Assembly (NCBI GenBank): GCA_016719135.1
Contig: JADKAV010000008.1
Location: forward strand, 1-64,000
DNA length: 64,000 bases
Direction: 5' to 3'
From: Micrococcales bacterium
GTDB lineage: Bacteria > Actinomycetota > Actinomycetes > S36-B12 > UBA10799
Shown here: piece after piece, positions 26,194 to 36,731 of the stretch
Layout: each line of letters begins with the position of its first letter
Numbering within the stretch: position 1 is the first letter of the stretch
Program-made: the position numbers and the translations under genes
Notes under the pieces: generated by a model
Told to the model about the DNA's origin: nothing
The model's database searches: none
What the model saw: only the letters and a program-made list of their open reading frames with translations

Positions 26194-27593
26194 GCTTGCA
26201 TGACCTCACCGCATTGGAGCAGGCCGCCGCCATCAAGTCCGGTGACACCACCTCGGTGGAACTGGCCGAGCACTACCTGCGCCGCAGCGAATCGGTTCCG
26301 GGCGCCTATGTGAAACTCACCCCCGAGCTCGCCCTCGAGCAAGCCCGCGCCGCTGACGAGGCGGTGGCGCAAGGTCGTGCGGAGGGCGAGTTGTTCGGGG
26401 TCGTGTGCCCGGTGAAGGACCTGTTCTTCATGGCCGGAGCGAACGCCCGGATGGGTTCGGCGGCCTTCGACTTCCCCTCCTACGCCGACGACAACGTCGT
26501 GCAGGCCATGCGCGCTGCCGGTCTGGTTTTCACCGGCAAGACCAACACCCCGGAGTTCGGTCTGCCCTGCTACACCGAACCCGACCCCGAAGTCGCACCG
26601 CCAGCCCGTTGCGTCTGGGACGAGCGCCGCACCGCTGGCGGATCGTCCGGTGGTGCCGCGGTGGCAGTTGCCGCCGGCCTGGCGCCCATAGCTCACGGTT
26701 CGGACGGTGGCGGTTCGGTGCGCATCCCTGCGTCGGCCAACGGCCTGGTCGGGATAAAGCCCTCCCGCGGGCGCATCAGCAACGGCCCGCTGCGCGATCC
26801 CGTCGGGGACCTGGTCAACAGCGGCCCCCTCGCGCGGACCGTGGCCGATGCTGCCGCGCTGCTGGACGTGATGTCGGGACCGTTTGCCGGCGACCCCTAT
26901 TACGCACCTCCGCCCGCGACGAGTTTTCTGGCGGCGGCGCGGACCCCAGTGCGTCGCCTGCGCGTCGGATTCTTCACCGCCCCGATCATCGCCGACGTTC
27001 CGGTGGACCCGGAAAGCACCACCGCCGTCGAGCGGGCGGCGGCGCTGTTGTCCGACCTCGGCCACACTGTCGAACCCACACCGCGGCCCTTCGGCCCGGA
27101 GATGATGTCGCAGTTCGAGGTCCTGTGGCATGTGTTGGCCCTTTTGACTCCGGTGGCGCCCGACGATGAACCGCGGCTGCAGCCGCTGACCCGACATCTT
27201 CGGGATCTGGGACGCGATGTGTCGGGGATCGCGCTGGCGACCGCGGTCTCCATGCTGCGGATCCAGACCCGGGCGGCCCTGGCGCAGTGGGCGGCCTTCG
27301 ACGTCATCCTGACCCCGACAGTGAACGGTCCCGCGCCGCTGGTCGAGGACATCCTCGACCGCGAGGACCCCGCCCGCGACTTCGAACTGCAGAAGAAGTG
27401 GGCGGCGTGGACCGCCGCCTTCAACATGACCGGACAGCCGGCCATCAATCTGCCGTTGCACTGGACCGACGCGGGGCTGCCGGTGGGAGTGCAGTTCATA
27501 GGGCACATGTTCGCCGAGGAACTTCTCATCTCGTTGGCCGCTGAGCTCGAACAGGCCCATCCGTGGGCCGACCGGAAGCCGTCGCAATGGTGA
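26190..27593 (+). CDS. Amidase, amidase-signature family
   Basis: A 467-aa amidase-signature hydrolase. The Ser-cisSer-Lys triad is visible: Lys76 in CPVKD, the GGSSGG loop with Ser152/Ser153, and nucleophile Ser176 in GSDGGGSVRIPA. It cleaves an amide bond of unknown substrate. It is not accompanied by gatB or gatC, so it is not read as GatA. It overlaps LapA-like upstream (ATGA) and malQ downstream. Confidence 0.9.
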   Translation: MSLHDLTALEQAAAIKSGDTTSVELAEHYLRRSESVPGAYVKLTPELALEQARAADEAVAQGRAEGELFGVVCPVKDLFFMAGANARMGSAAFDFPSYADDNVVQAMRAAGLVFTGKTNTPEFGLPCYTEPDPEVAPPARCVWDERRTAGGSSGGAAVAVAAGLAPIAHGSDGGGSVRIPASANGLVGIKPSRGRISNGPLRDPVGDLVNSGPLARTVADAAALLDVMSGPFAGDPYYAPPPATSFLAAARTPVRRLRVGFFTAPIIADVPVDPESTTAVERAAALLSDLGHTVEPTPRPFGPEMMSQFEVLWHVLALLTPVAPDDEPRLQPLTRHLRDLGRDVSGIALATAVSMLRIQTRAALAQWAAFDVILTPTVNGPAPLVEDILDREDPARDFELQKKWAAWTAAFNMTGQPAINLPLHWTDAGLPVGVQFIGHMFAEELLISLAAELEQAHPWADRKPSQW

Positions 27594-29651
27594 GCGCGCG
27601 CGACCGCCTCGCGACGTCCTGTGGTGTGGCCACGGAGTTCTTCGACCTCGGCGGAACCCTGCGCGTGGTGCCCGAGACAACCGTGACCCACACGCTGGCT
27701 GCGCTGGGAGTCCAGGCGGATTCCGAGGACGAGTTCGACGCTGCGCTCGAACGCCGCCGCGAGGAGCACTGGGAACGGGTCCTGCCTCCCCTGTGGGTCG
27801 TGCGCGAGCAGGACACGAACGGTCCATGGGTGCACCATCCCGAGGGCAGGCCCCCGCTGATCTGGGTGGAACTCGAAGCCGGCGGACGCCGCTACGACCT
27901 TCCCTGTGAACCCGTGGAGACCCATCGCATCGACGATCACCGGCTCACCGAATCCCGGATTCTGCTGCCCCCGGATCTTCCCCTGGGGTGGCATCGTCTG
28001 TGGATCCAGCAGGACGAGGGCGAACGCTTCGACAATGCACTGGTGGTGGCTCCCCGGCGCCTTCCGGGAGCGCCGCGCGGCTGGGGCCTGGCCGTTCAGT
28101 TGTACTCCGTGCGGTCACACCGGTCCTGGGGTTTCGGGGATCTCGAAGACCTCGCGGATGTAGGCGTGTGGGCCGCCGATGAGATGGGCGCCGACTTCGT
28201 TCTGGTCAACCCTTTGCATGCCGCAGCCCTGGTCACGCCGATGGAGAACTCGCCGTACCTGCCATCGACCCGGCGCTTTGGACATCCTCTTTACATTCGT
28301 CCCGAGAAGATCGAGGAGTACGCGTACCTGTCCGCCGACGACACCGCCAGGGTGACGCACATCGCTGCGGAACTGCGCGTCCACAACGAGACCGGGGATC
28401 TGATCGACCGGGACGCGGTGTGGACCGGCAAGAAGGAGGCTCTCGAGCGGATCTTCGATGTGCGACGATCCCCGTCCCGGCAGGTGGCCTTCGCCGATTT
28501 TCTGGCTGAGGAGGGGGAGGACCTGCAGGCCTACGGACGGTGGTGTGTGCTGGCTGAGAAGTACGGGCCGAGTTGGGATCAGTGGCCCGCGAAGGCAGCC
28601 GACGAGACCGTCGATCCGCGGCGGGTGGAGTTCTACACCTGGCTGCAGTGGATCTTCGACGAACAACTCGAGCACGTGCAGCGCGAACTGCTGCGGGCGG
28701 GAATGAAGATCGGTGTCATCCAGGACCTTGCGATCGGTGTGCATCCTTTCGGCGCCGACACCTGGGCCATGGGGGACCTGCTGACGCAGGGTTTCCGGGT
28801 GGGCGCACCGCCGGACATGTTCAGCCCGGCGGGACAGGATTGGACCCAGCCGCCATGGAACCCGCTGACTCTGGCCGAGGCGGAGTACCGGCCTTTCCGC
28901 GACATCGTGCGATTCGTCATGCGGCACGGGGGGACTGCGTATCGACCATGTGATCGGCATGTTCCGTTTGTGGTGGATTCCGCCCGGTGCTCCTGCTACG
29001 GCCGGGACCTATGTTCGTTACGACCATCAGGCACTCATCGACATCCTGTGCTTGGAAGCCTTCCGGGCCGGCGTGACTCTTATCGGGGAGGACCTTGGCA
29101 CCGTCGAACCGTGGGCGCGCGACGTGCTCTCGGACCGCGGCATCCTGGGCACCACCGTCCTGCTGTTCGAGCGGGAGGGCGATACGGTCCACGACCCCAA
29201 CGGTTGGCGCACCGAGTGCCTTGCGTCGGTGACAGTTCATGATCTGCCACCCACGGCGCAATATCTGGCCGGCTCCCACATTCGACTGTGGAACGAACTG
29301 GGCCTGCTCGACCGGCCCGTCGACGAGGCACTCGCCAGTCATGGACGGGAAGTTGGGACCTGGGTCCGCGTCCTGCGCGAGGAGGGTCTGCTCGCCGAGG
29401 ATCAGGAACCGAGCCCCACCCAGATCACCGCTGCGATGCACCGGCTGATGTCCCGCGCGCCGAGCCGGCTCTTGTGCCTGTCGCTTGTGGACGGGGTGGG
29501 GGAGTTGCGCACGCAGAACCAACCGGGCACCGACACCGAGTACCCGAACTGGTGTGTGCCGCTCACCGACGCCGAGGGTCAGCCCGTCTTGATCGAGGAC
29601 CTGCCGAAGTCGAGTCTCCTGCGCACGTTGGTTCGTTCCCTGAGTCGCTGA
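27587..29651 (+). CDS. malQ: 4-alpha-glucanotransferase, GH77 (frameshifted in this sequence)
   Basis: About 687 aa when repaired, the usual size of actinobacterial MalQ, with the N-terminal extension typical of that group. It transfers maltooligosaccharide units in glycogen and maltodextrin metabolism. Visible motifs are WGLAVQLYSVRSHRSWGFGDL, the GVIQDLAIGV strand and, after the break, RIDHVIGMFRLWWIP and a GEDLGTVEP motif. The G6 run at 28928-28933 has one G too many: with five, RHGGLRIDHVIGMF reads through. Start ATG 27587 overlaps the amidase stop; GTG 27590 is an alternative. Confidence 0.87.
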
Positions 29652-29688
29652 GGTTTGCTTCTGCCCGAGGTCTGCCTCGCGTGAGCGT

Positions 29689-29837
29689 TTGTCCACAGCT
29701 CTGCTGAACCTGGAAAAGATGTCGCACCCTCGACCTAGCGTTCGAGTTGAGGGGAGGCGGTTGTGACGATCACAGTCATAGATACGGCAACGGCGTTGGC
29801 CGGGTTGCCTATCCCCAGGTTTGCTGGATCGGGCTGC
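29689..29837. repeat. 149-bp upstream copy of the DUF222 promoter and 5' coding end
   Basis: This segment repeats the one starting at 29838 with a constant 149-bp offset: TTGTCCACAG (29689 and 29838), the SOS-like box (29730 and 29879), GGGGAGG and the start codon (GTG 29763 and ATG 29912). Similarity continues for about 15 codons, then is lost. It is a diverged tandem duplication. Confidence 0.8.
29730..29745. promoter_or_regulatory. SOS-box-like LexA site, copy 1
   Basis: TCGACC-TAGC-GTTCGA matches the actinobacterial SOS consensus TCGAAC-N4-GTTCGA with one mismatch. It belongs to the duplicated, truncated 5' copy of DUF222 gene 2. Confidence 0.65.
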
Positions 29838-29909
29838 TTGTCCACAGATTTGTTTGGACGCGACAACTTGTCACACCCTCGTACTAGCGTTCGAAGTGAG
29901 GGGAGGTAG
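29763..29909 (+). pseudogene. Remnant 5' end of a DUF222 gene / 48-codon upstream frame
   Basis: GTG 29763 opens a frame whose first residues (VTITVIDTATALAGL) resemble the start of DUF222 gene 2 (MTTTATDPDTALDGL). It runs on through the second promoter copy and ends with TAG at 29907, two bases before the ATG of the intact gene. It is either a dead remnant or a short upstream frame that could affect translation of the next gene. Confidence 0.6.
29879..29894. promoter_or_regulatory. SOS-box-like LexA site, copy 2
   Basis: TCGTAC-TAGC-GTTCGA matches TCGAAC-N4-GTTCGA with one mismatch, 17 bp before the ATG of DUF222 gene 2. LexA binding here would repress the gene until DNA damage. Confidence 0.7.
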
Positions 29910-29911
29910 TC

Positions 29912-31123
29912 ATGACCACCACAGCCACAGATCCGGACACAGCCTTGGACGGGCTGCGTTGCCAGGTCGACCAGTTGTTGGCCATGGACCCGGCCGAATG
30001 GACCCTCGACCAGCTGCAACGCACGATCCTGGACGTCCACACCCTCACCCAGCAGCTGGCCGCGGTACAGGCCAAAGCCCTGGCGTCTTTTGATACCCGC
30101 GGCGGCGCGCAGCTGGCCGGGCACCGGACCACGGGGGACTGGCTGGCGACATCCACCCGCACCCCGGCGGGGCATGCCGGCTGGTGGGTCCACACCGCCC
30201 GCGCGCTGCGTGATGTGCTGCCCGAGACCGCGACCGCGTTGGCCGACGGGGCCATCACCATCGACCATGTCCGGGCGATCCGCGCCGCGCACCGCACCAT
30301 CGGTGACGCGCTGACCACCTGCGAAGACACCGTGGTGGCCTTCGCCCGCGACCACAGCGCCAAAGACCTGCGCGGGTTCCTCGACGTGCTGGTCCAGAAC
30401 TACCGCCCCGACGACCACGACAATGACGCTGAGGCCGCCCGCACCAAACGCCATGCCCGGCTGTCGGCCAGCCTGGACGGCTGGTGGCACCTGACCGGGT
30501 TCCTGGACCCGGCCACCGGCGCCGCGCTGGCCGCAGCCCTGGACGTCTACGCGGACAAAACCAGCCCCGATGATCACCGCACCGCCGGTAACCGCACCGC
30601 CGACGCGCTGGCCGAAATCGCCCACCGCGCCCTGGCCCCGATCGACCGGCCGTCCGGGCTGGGTCACATCACGCTGACCCTGACCCCCGACCAGCTGACC
30701 ACCGGGCTCGGGGTGCGCTGGCCCTCCGGGCTGCTGGCATCGCGCACCGACGTGCACACCACCGCCTGCTCCGCGAAAGTCACCTACGTGGTGGGGATCC
30801 CCACCGACCCCATCCACTGGCAACCGCTAGCCGTCGGGTTCGCGCAACGGTACGCCACCAAAGCCCAACGCGCCGCCCTGGCCGTACGCGACGGGTCCGG
30901 CTGCGTGTATCCCGGCTGCACCGTGCCCGCGCACCGCTGCATCGCCCACCACATCCGACCGTGGGACGACCGCGGCCCCACCGACCTGACCAACCTCGTC
31001 CTGGTCTGCCATTTTCACCACCGCACAGTCCACCACGGCAAACTAGCCATCACCCGAACCCCCACCGGCCGCTACACCACCACCACCAGCAACCGGGCAC
31101 CACCGCTACCCAGGCCGGGTTGA
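29912..31123 (+). CDS. DUF222 (13E12 family) HNH endonuclease-like protein 2
   Basis: A 403-aa protein: helical DUF222 domain, then an HNH module with GCVYPGC, AHHIRPWDDRGPTDLTN and VCHFHHRTVH. GGGGAGG lies 4 nt before the ATG. Several 13E12-repeat genes of Mycobacterium tuberculosis are known LexA targets, and two SOS-like boxes upstream fit that. GC bias at third codon positions is very strong and the protein is only distantly similar to DUF222 gene 1, so the two copies were probably acquired separately. Confidence 0.88.
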   Translation: MTTTATDPDTALDGLRCQVDQLLAMDPAEWTLDQLQRTILDVHTLTQQLAAVQAKALASFDTRGGAQLAGHRTTGDWLATSTRTPAGHAGWWVHTARALRDVLPETATALADGAITIDHVRAIRAAHRTIGDALTTCEDTVVAFARDHSAKDLRGFLDVLVQNYRPDDHDNDAEAARTKRHARLSASLDGWWHLTGFLDPATGAALAAALDVYADKTSPDDHRTAGNRTADALAEIAHRALAPIDRPSGLGHITLTLTPDQLTTGLGVRWPSGLLASRTDVHTTACSAKVTYVVGIPTDPIHWQPLAVGFAQRYATKAQRAALAVRDGSGCVYPGCTVPAHRCIAHHIRPWDDRGPTDLTNLVLVCHFHHRTVHHGKLAITRTPTGRYTTTTSNRAPPLPRPG

Positions 31124-31197
31124 CCGGCTCATACCCGGTCGGTGTATGTGCAAGCTGAGACTGTCAACCACTTTCGGAGTGCGCACGCACCGGTCGG

Positions 31198-33756
<2,559 letters not shown>

Positions 33757-33820
33757 GAGTGTCATCCTGCCCGATCCCGCTGGGTCGATACCGCGCGCCC
33801 ACCTCAGAAAGTGTCATCGA

Positions 33821-33872
33821 GGGCGACGTTGTTGGGCGATTGTGTCCTGAGATCCGCCCAACAACGTCGCCC
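33821..33872. repeat. 52-bp stem-loop repeat, copy R1
   Basis: Perfect 16-bp arms GGGCGACGTTGTTGGG (33821-33836) and CCCAACAACGTCGCCC (33857-33872) around a 20-nt loop; flanked by GA on the left and TGGA on the right. It lies between the divergent pepN and rpiA genes, so it is not simply a transcription terminator. Two more copies are at 36205 and 41000. Confidence 0.9.
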
Positions 33873-33974
33873 TGGATCGGGATGGTGCCCGACAGGGTCG
33901 CTGTTGATCCGCAGGGTCCGCAACGGCGTCGCTGGCCGCGGCCAGCAATCGCTCGTCTGACACGCAATTCCGCG

Positions 33975-33980
33975 TAGGGT
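33975..33980 (+). promoter_or_regulatory. Leaderless -10 element (TAGGGT)
   Basis: TAGGGT ends six bases before the GTG at 33987. Confidence 0.6.
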
Positions 33981-33986
33981 GCGATC

Positions 33987-34685
33987 GTGGATGTGCAGAC
34001 GCAGATGAAGGAACTCGTGGCCAAGGCTGCGGCCGCGCGGGTGGAGTCGGGAATGATCCTGGGACTCGGCTCGGGCTCGACGGCCGCGATCGTCATTGAG
34101 CAGTTGGGCCGGCGCTGGCGGGCCGGCGACCTTCAGGACATAAAGGGTGTACCGACGTCGTTCCAGGCGGCGCAGCTCGCCTCGGAGTACGGCATACCGC
34201 TGATCACGTTGAACGAGATCGACCACATCGATCTGGCCATCGATGGGGCCGATGAGGTGGATCCGGCGAAGAACCTCATCAAGGGGGGCGGCGCATGTCA
34301 CACCCGCGAGAAGCTCGTCGACAGCCGGGCCGAGCGGTTCCTGGTCGTCGTTGACGTTGGGAAACTCAGCGATGTCCTCGGATCGAACTTCGCCCTTCCG
34401 GTGGAAGTCGTGCCGGGGGCCTACCGGCAGGTGATGGACCAGTTGCGTGAGATGGGCGGTGAGCCGCACTTGCGCATGGCCGTGCGAAAGGCCGGTCCGG
34501 TGGTGACCGACGAGGGGAACCTCGTGGTGGATGCCAAGTTCGAGGCCATCACCGAGCCCGCCAAGATGGAAATGCAGATCAACAACATCCCCGGGGTCCT
34601 GGAGAACGGATTGTTCGTAGGCCTGGCCGACGAAGTCCTGGTGGGTGAGATCGACGGGGATAGGGCTTCGGTGCGCCGACTGTAG
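33987..34685 (+). CDS. rpiA: Ribose-5-phosphate isomerase A
   Basis: A 232-aa RpiA that interconverts ribose-5-phosphate and ribulose-5-phosphate in the pentose phosphate pathway. Motifs: GLGSGSTA near the N-terminus, the DGADEVD loop, KGGGACHTREK (substrate loop with catalytic lysine) and the late INNIPGVLENGLFVG. It is the sugar isomerase A type, not RpiB. Leaderless GTG start; GC-rich and intact. Confidence 0.93.
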   Translation: MDVQTQMKELVAKAAAARVESGMILGLGSGSTAAIVIEQLGRRWRAGDLQDIKGVPTSFQAAQLASEYGIPLITLNEIDHIDLAIDGADEVDPAKNLIKGGGACHTREKLVDSRAERFLVVVDVGKLSDVLGSNFALPVEVVPGAYRQVMDQLREMGGEPHLRMAVRKAGPVVTDEGNLVVDAKFEAITEPAKMEMQINNIPGVLENGLFVGLADEVLVGEIDGDRASVRRL

Positions 34686-34701
34686 GCCGTCGGCATTGTC
34701 A

Positions 34702-34707
34702 TAGGCT
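34702..34707 (+). promoter_or_regulatory. Leaderless -10 element (TAGGCT)
   Basis: TAGGCT ends six bases before the ATG at 34714. Confidence 0.6.
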
Positions 34708-34713
34708 CGCAGC

Positions 34714-35118
34714 ATGTCGTGGGTCTGGATCGTGCTCGGGGTGCTCCTGTTGGCGCTGGTCGCATCGGTGCTCTTCGGTTTCTTCTACTGGCGGCCTCGT
34801 GCCCAGAAACGGGTGACGAAGGCCACCCAGGCACTCGTCGGTGAATTGCATGGGCATGCACCGATGATGATGGCCCCGGCCCAGTGCCGATCCGCGGAAC
34901 TGCGAGACGCCGAGTCCCTGCAAGGCCTGGGAGTCCTCGCGCTGACCGAGCAGGCCGTGCTGTATTCAAGCGGCGAGCGGGTCGTGATCCTGCAACGGGA
35001 CGGTCTGCAGGTGCACAGCAAGGGAACGAACCTGGAACTCGTTTCGACGGTTCCGCCGGGTCGCTTGGTCCTCACGCTGCCGGATCCGGCCCCATGGCGT
35101 GATCAACTGTCCGTCTGA
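34714..35118 (+). CDS. Small membrane-anchored protein of unknown function
   Basis: A 134-aa protein with an N-terminal membrane helix (WIVLGVLLLALVASVLFGFFYW) and a soluble C-terminal domain of about 100 residues rich in beta-strand-forming segments (LGVLALTEQAVLYSSGERVVILQRDGLQV). The pattern recalls PH-like domains that lie on the inner membrane face, but I do not recognise the family. It has its own leaderless promoter between rpiA and the acyl-CoA-binding protein gene. Confidence 0.75.
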   Translation: MSWVWIVLGVLLLALVASVLFGFFYWRPRAQKRVTKATQALVGELHGHAPMMMAPAQCRSAELRDAESLQGLGVLALTEQAVLYSSGERVVILQRDGLQVHSKGTNLELVSTVPPGRLVLTLPDPAPWRDQLSV

Positions 35119-35146
35119 CCGATTGCTTCCGGTCTGCTTGACCCAA

Positions 35147-35152
35147 TACGGT
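35147..35152 (+). promoter_or_regulatory. Leaderless -10 element (TACGGT)
   Basis: TACGGT ends seven bases before the ATG at 35160. TTGCTT at 35124-35129 could be a -35. Confidence 0.55.
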
Positions 35153-35159
35153 CAGGTCC

Positions 35160-35402
35160 ATGTCAGCCGAATTCGATGCCGCAGTCGCCCGCGTTTCCGA
35201 GTTGTCCCAGGACCCCGGCAATGACGTCAAACTGAAGCTCTATGCGCTCTACAAGCAGGCCACCAGTGGTGATGTCTCCGGGAAACGGCCCGGGTTCACC
35301 AACCCTGTGGGCCGTGCGAAGTACGACGCATGGGCGGGCATGTCCGGCCTGTCGGCCGAGGACGCGCAGGCTCAGTACATCGGTCTGGTCGATTCCCTGT
35401 AG
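35160..35402 (+). CDS. Acyl-CoA-binding protein
   Basis: An 80-aa ACBP, complete and of the normal four-helix size. The signature LKLYALYKQATSGDVSGKRPGF contains the tyrosine and lysine residues that hold the CoA phosphate, and KYDAWAGMSGLSAEDAQAQYI is the conserved fourth-helix region. It binds and buffers long-chain acyl-CoA in the cytoplasm. ACBP is common in eukaryotes and patchy in bacteria. Its TAG overlaps the GTG of the methyltransferase gene, so both are read from one leaderless message. Confidence 0.92.
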   Translation: MSAEFDAAVARVSELSQDPGNDVKLKLYALYKQATSGDVSGKRPGFTNPVGRAKYDAWAGMSGLSAEDAQAQYIGLVDSL

Positions 35403-36145
35403 TGCGCTGGGACGCCGCCGCGTACGACGGTGACTTCCACTTTGTCACCGACTACGGGGCGGGTCTGCTCGACCTGTTGACGGTCGAACCGCCGGCATCC
35501 GTGATCGACATCGGGTGTGGCACGGGGGTGCATGCTGCGGCTCTGGCCGATCGCGGGCTTGACGTCGTTGGCGTCGATGTCGACCCGGACATGATTGCGC
35601 GTGCCCGTGAGTCCTTCCCGGCGGTGGAGTTCGTCGTGGGCGATGCCCAGCATCTACCGACGGAGCGCTTGTTCGACGCCGCTTTCAGTAACGCTGCGCT
35701 GCACTGGATGCCCGATCAAGCAGTCGCGTTGGCCTCGATCCGGTCGGTATTGAATCCAGGGGCCCCGTTCGTGGCCGAGATGGGCGGCAAGAACAACGTC
35801 GAGGTGGTGGATTCTGCGCTTGTGCATGCGGTTGAAGCGCTCGGGTTGCCGACGCCGCATATCCGCAAGTTCTTTCCGAGCCTGGCTCAGGAGGCGGTGT
35901 TGCTCGCGGAAGCCGGATTTGAGGTGACTGCGATGCAGTGGTTCGAGCGACCCACCCCATTGTCGTCCGAGCAGGCCCCTGCCGACTGGACCCGACTCTT
36001 CAGGGCGGATGTGTGGTCGCAGGTTCCCGTTCCCCGGCACGGTGAGTTGGCTCGCGGAATCAATGACCGATGTGAAGCCCTGCGCCGCGAGGAGGGCTGG
36101 TTCATCGACTACTGGCGGTTGCGTTTCGTCGCCCGGGCGGCATGA
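35402..36145 (+). CDS. Class I SAM-dependent methyltransferase
   Basis: A 247-aa methyltransferase with motif I VIDIGCGTGVHAAALA, acidic loop VVGVDVDPDMI and the later FDAAFSNAALHWMPD, which resembles trans-aconitate methyltransferase and related small-molecule methyltransferases. GTG 35402 was chosen because it shares a base with the stop of the acyl-CoA-binding protein (TAGTG) and the protein then begins RWDAAAYD, the usual start. The substrate is unknown. Confidence 0.87.
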   Translation: MRWDAAAYDGDFHFVTDYGAGLLDLLTVEPPASVIDIGCGTGVHAAALADRGLDVVGVDVDPDMIARARESFPAVEFVVGDAQHLPTERLFDAAFSNAALHWMPDQAVALASIRSVLNPGAPFVAEMGGKNNVEVVDSALVHAVEALGLPTPHIRKFFPSLAQEAVLLAEAGFEVTAMQWFERPTPLSSEQAPADWTRLFRADVWSQVPVPRHGELARGINDRCEALRREEGWFIDYWRLRFVARAA

Positions 36146-36204
36146 ACGCGGGGTTCAATGGGCGGGTCGCGCCCGACTGACTCGCTGCGGCGGGTCGCGG
36201 TTGA

Positions 36205-36256
36205 GGGTGACGTTGTTGGGGGTTTTCGGGTCCGAGAGTGCCCAACAACGTCGCCC
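36205..36256. repeat. 52-bp stem-loop repeat, copy R2
   Basis: Arms GGGTGACGTTGTTGGG (36205-36220) and CCCAACAACGTCGCCC (36241-36256) with a 20-nt loop. The single difference from R1 in the left arm becomes a G-U pair in RNA. It lies 59 bp after the methyltransferase stop and is followed by further hairpins at about 36302-36322 (C7/G7) and 36365-36381 (cTTCGg loop). Confidence 0.9.
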
Positions 36257-36412
36257 TGGACTGATTCGGGGTTGGGACTCGGCGGGGAACTGCCCAACAA
36301 GCCCCCCCGGGAGGCGGGGGGGAACTGTCAGGTGTTGAGCGGGACCGAGGTGACCGGGTCCGTCGTCTGCCTTCGGCAGACTCCTCCCGATCCCGGCCGT
36401 GTTGACTGCCTT

Positions 36413-36451
36413 CCAATGAGAAAGCCCCCCGTTGGGGGGCTTTCTCATTGG
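36413..36451. terminator. 18-bp perfect hairpin abutting tRNA-Gly
   Basis: CCAATGAGAAAGCCCCCC (36413-36430), loop GTT, then its exact complement (36434-36451). On the reverse strand it starts with the CCA of tRNA-Gly itself, so it probably ends the tRNA transcript; there is no T-run. On the forward strand it could also stop read-through from the methyltransferase side. Confidence 0.7.
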
Positions 36452-36522
36452 AGCGGGTGACCGGGATCGAACCGGCACCATCAGCTTGGAAGGCTGAGGC
36501 TCTACCATTGAGCTACACCCGC
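36452..36522 (-). tRNA. tRNA-Gly(UCC)
   Basis: Reverse strand: acceptor GCGGGTG at 36522-36516 pairs with CACCCGC at 36459-36453; D-arm GCTC...GAGC; anticodon arm CAGC-CT-TCC-AA-GCTG gives anticodon UCC; T-arm GGTTCGATCC. A CCA end is encoded at 36451-36449 just after the discriminator base. Confidence 0.95.
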
Positions 36523-36549
36523 AGGAAATCCAGATTACCAAGGGTGTCG

Positions 36550-36622
36550 CGGGGCGTAGCGTAGTGGCTAGCGCGCTTGCTTTGGGAGCAAGAGATCGTG
36601 GGTTCGAGTCCCGCCGCCCCGA
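36550..36622 (+). tRNA. tRNA-Pro(UGG)
   Basis: Acceptor CGGGGCG at 36550-36556 pairs with CGCCCCG at 36615-36621, discriminator A. The anticodon arm CTTGC-TT-TGG-GA-GCAAG gives UGG; T-arm GGGTTCGAGTCCC. CCA is not encoded. It is divergent from tRNA-Gly and reads toward tig, as often seen in actinobacteria. Confidence 0.95.
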
Positions 36623-36731
36623 CGACAGTCAAGACTGCCTATGCCCGATCCATGCCCGATGTGGGCCGGATCGTACGATGAACAATGTCCGGCCGCGTCG
36701 GCCAATCCACCACAAGGAGTTCGAGTCAAGC

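Noticed and set aside
14664..31123. DUF222 genes as transposases flanked by terminal repeats
   Set aside because: I see no terminal inverted repeats or target-site duplications around either gene and no transposase motif.
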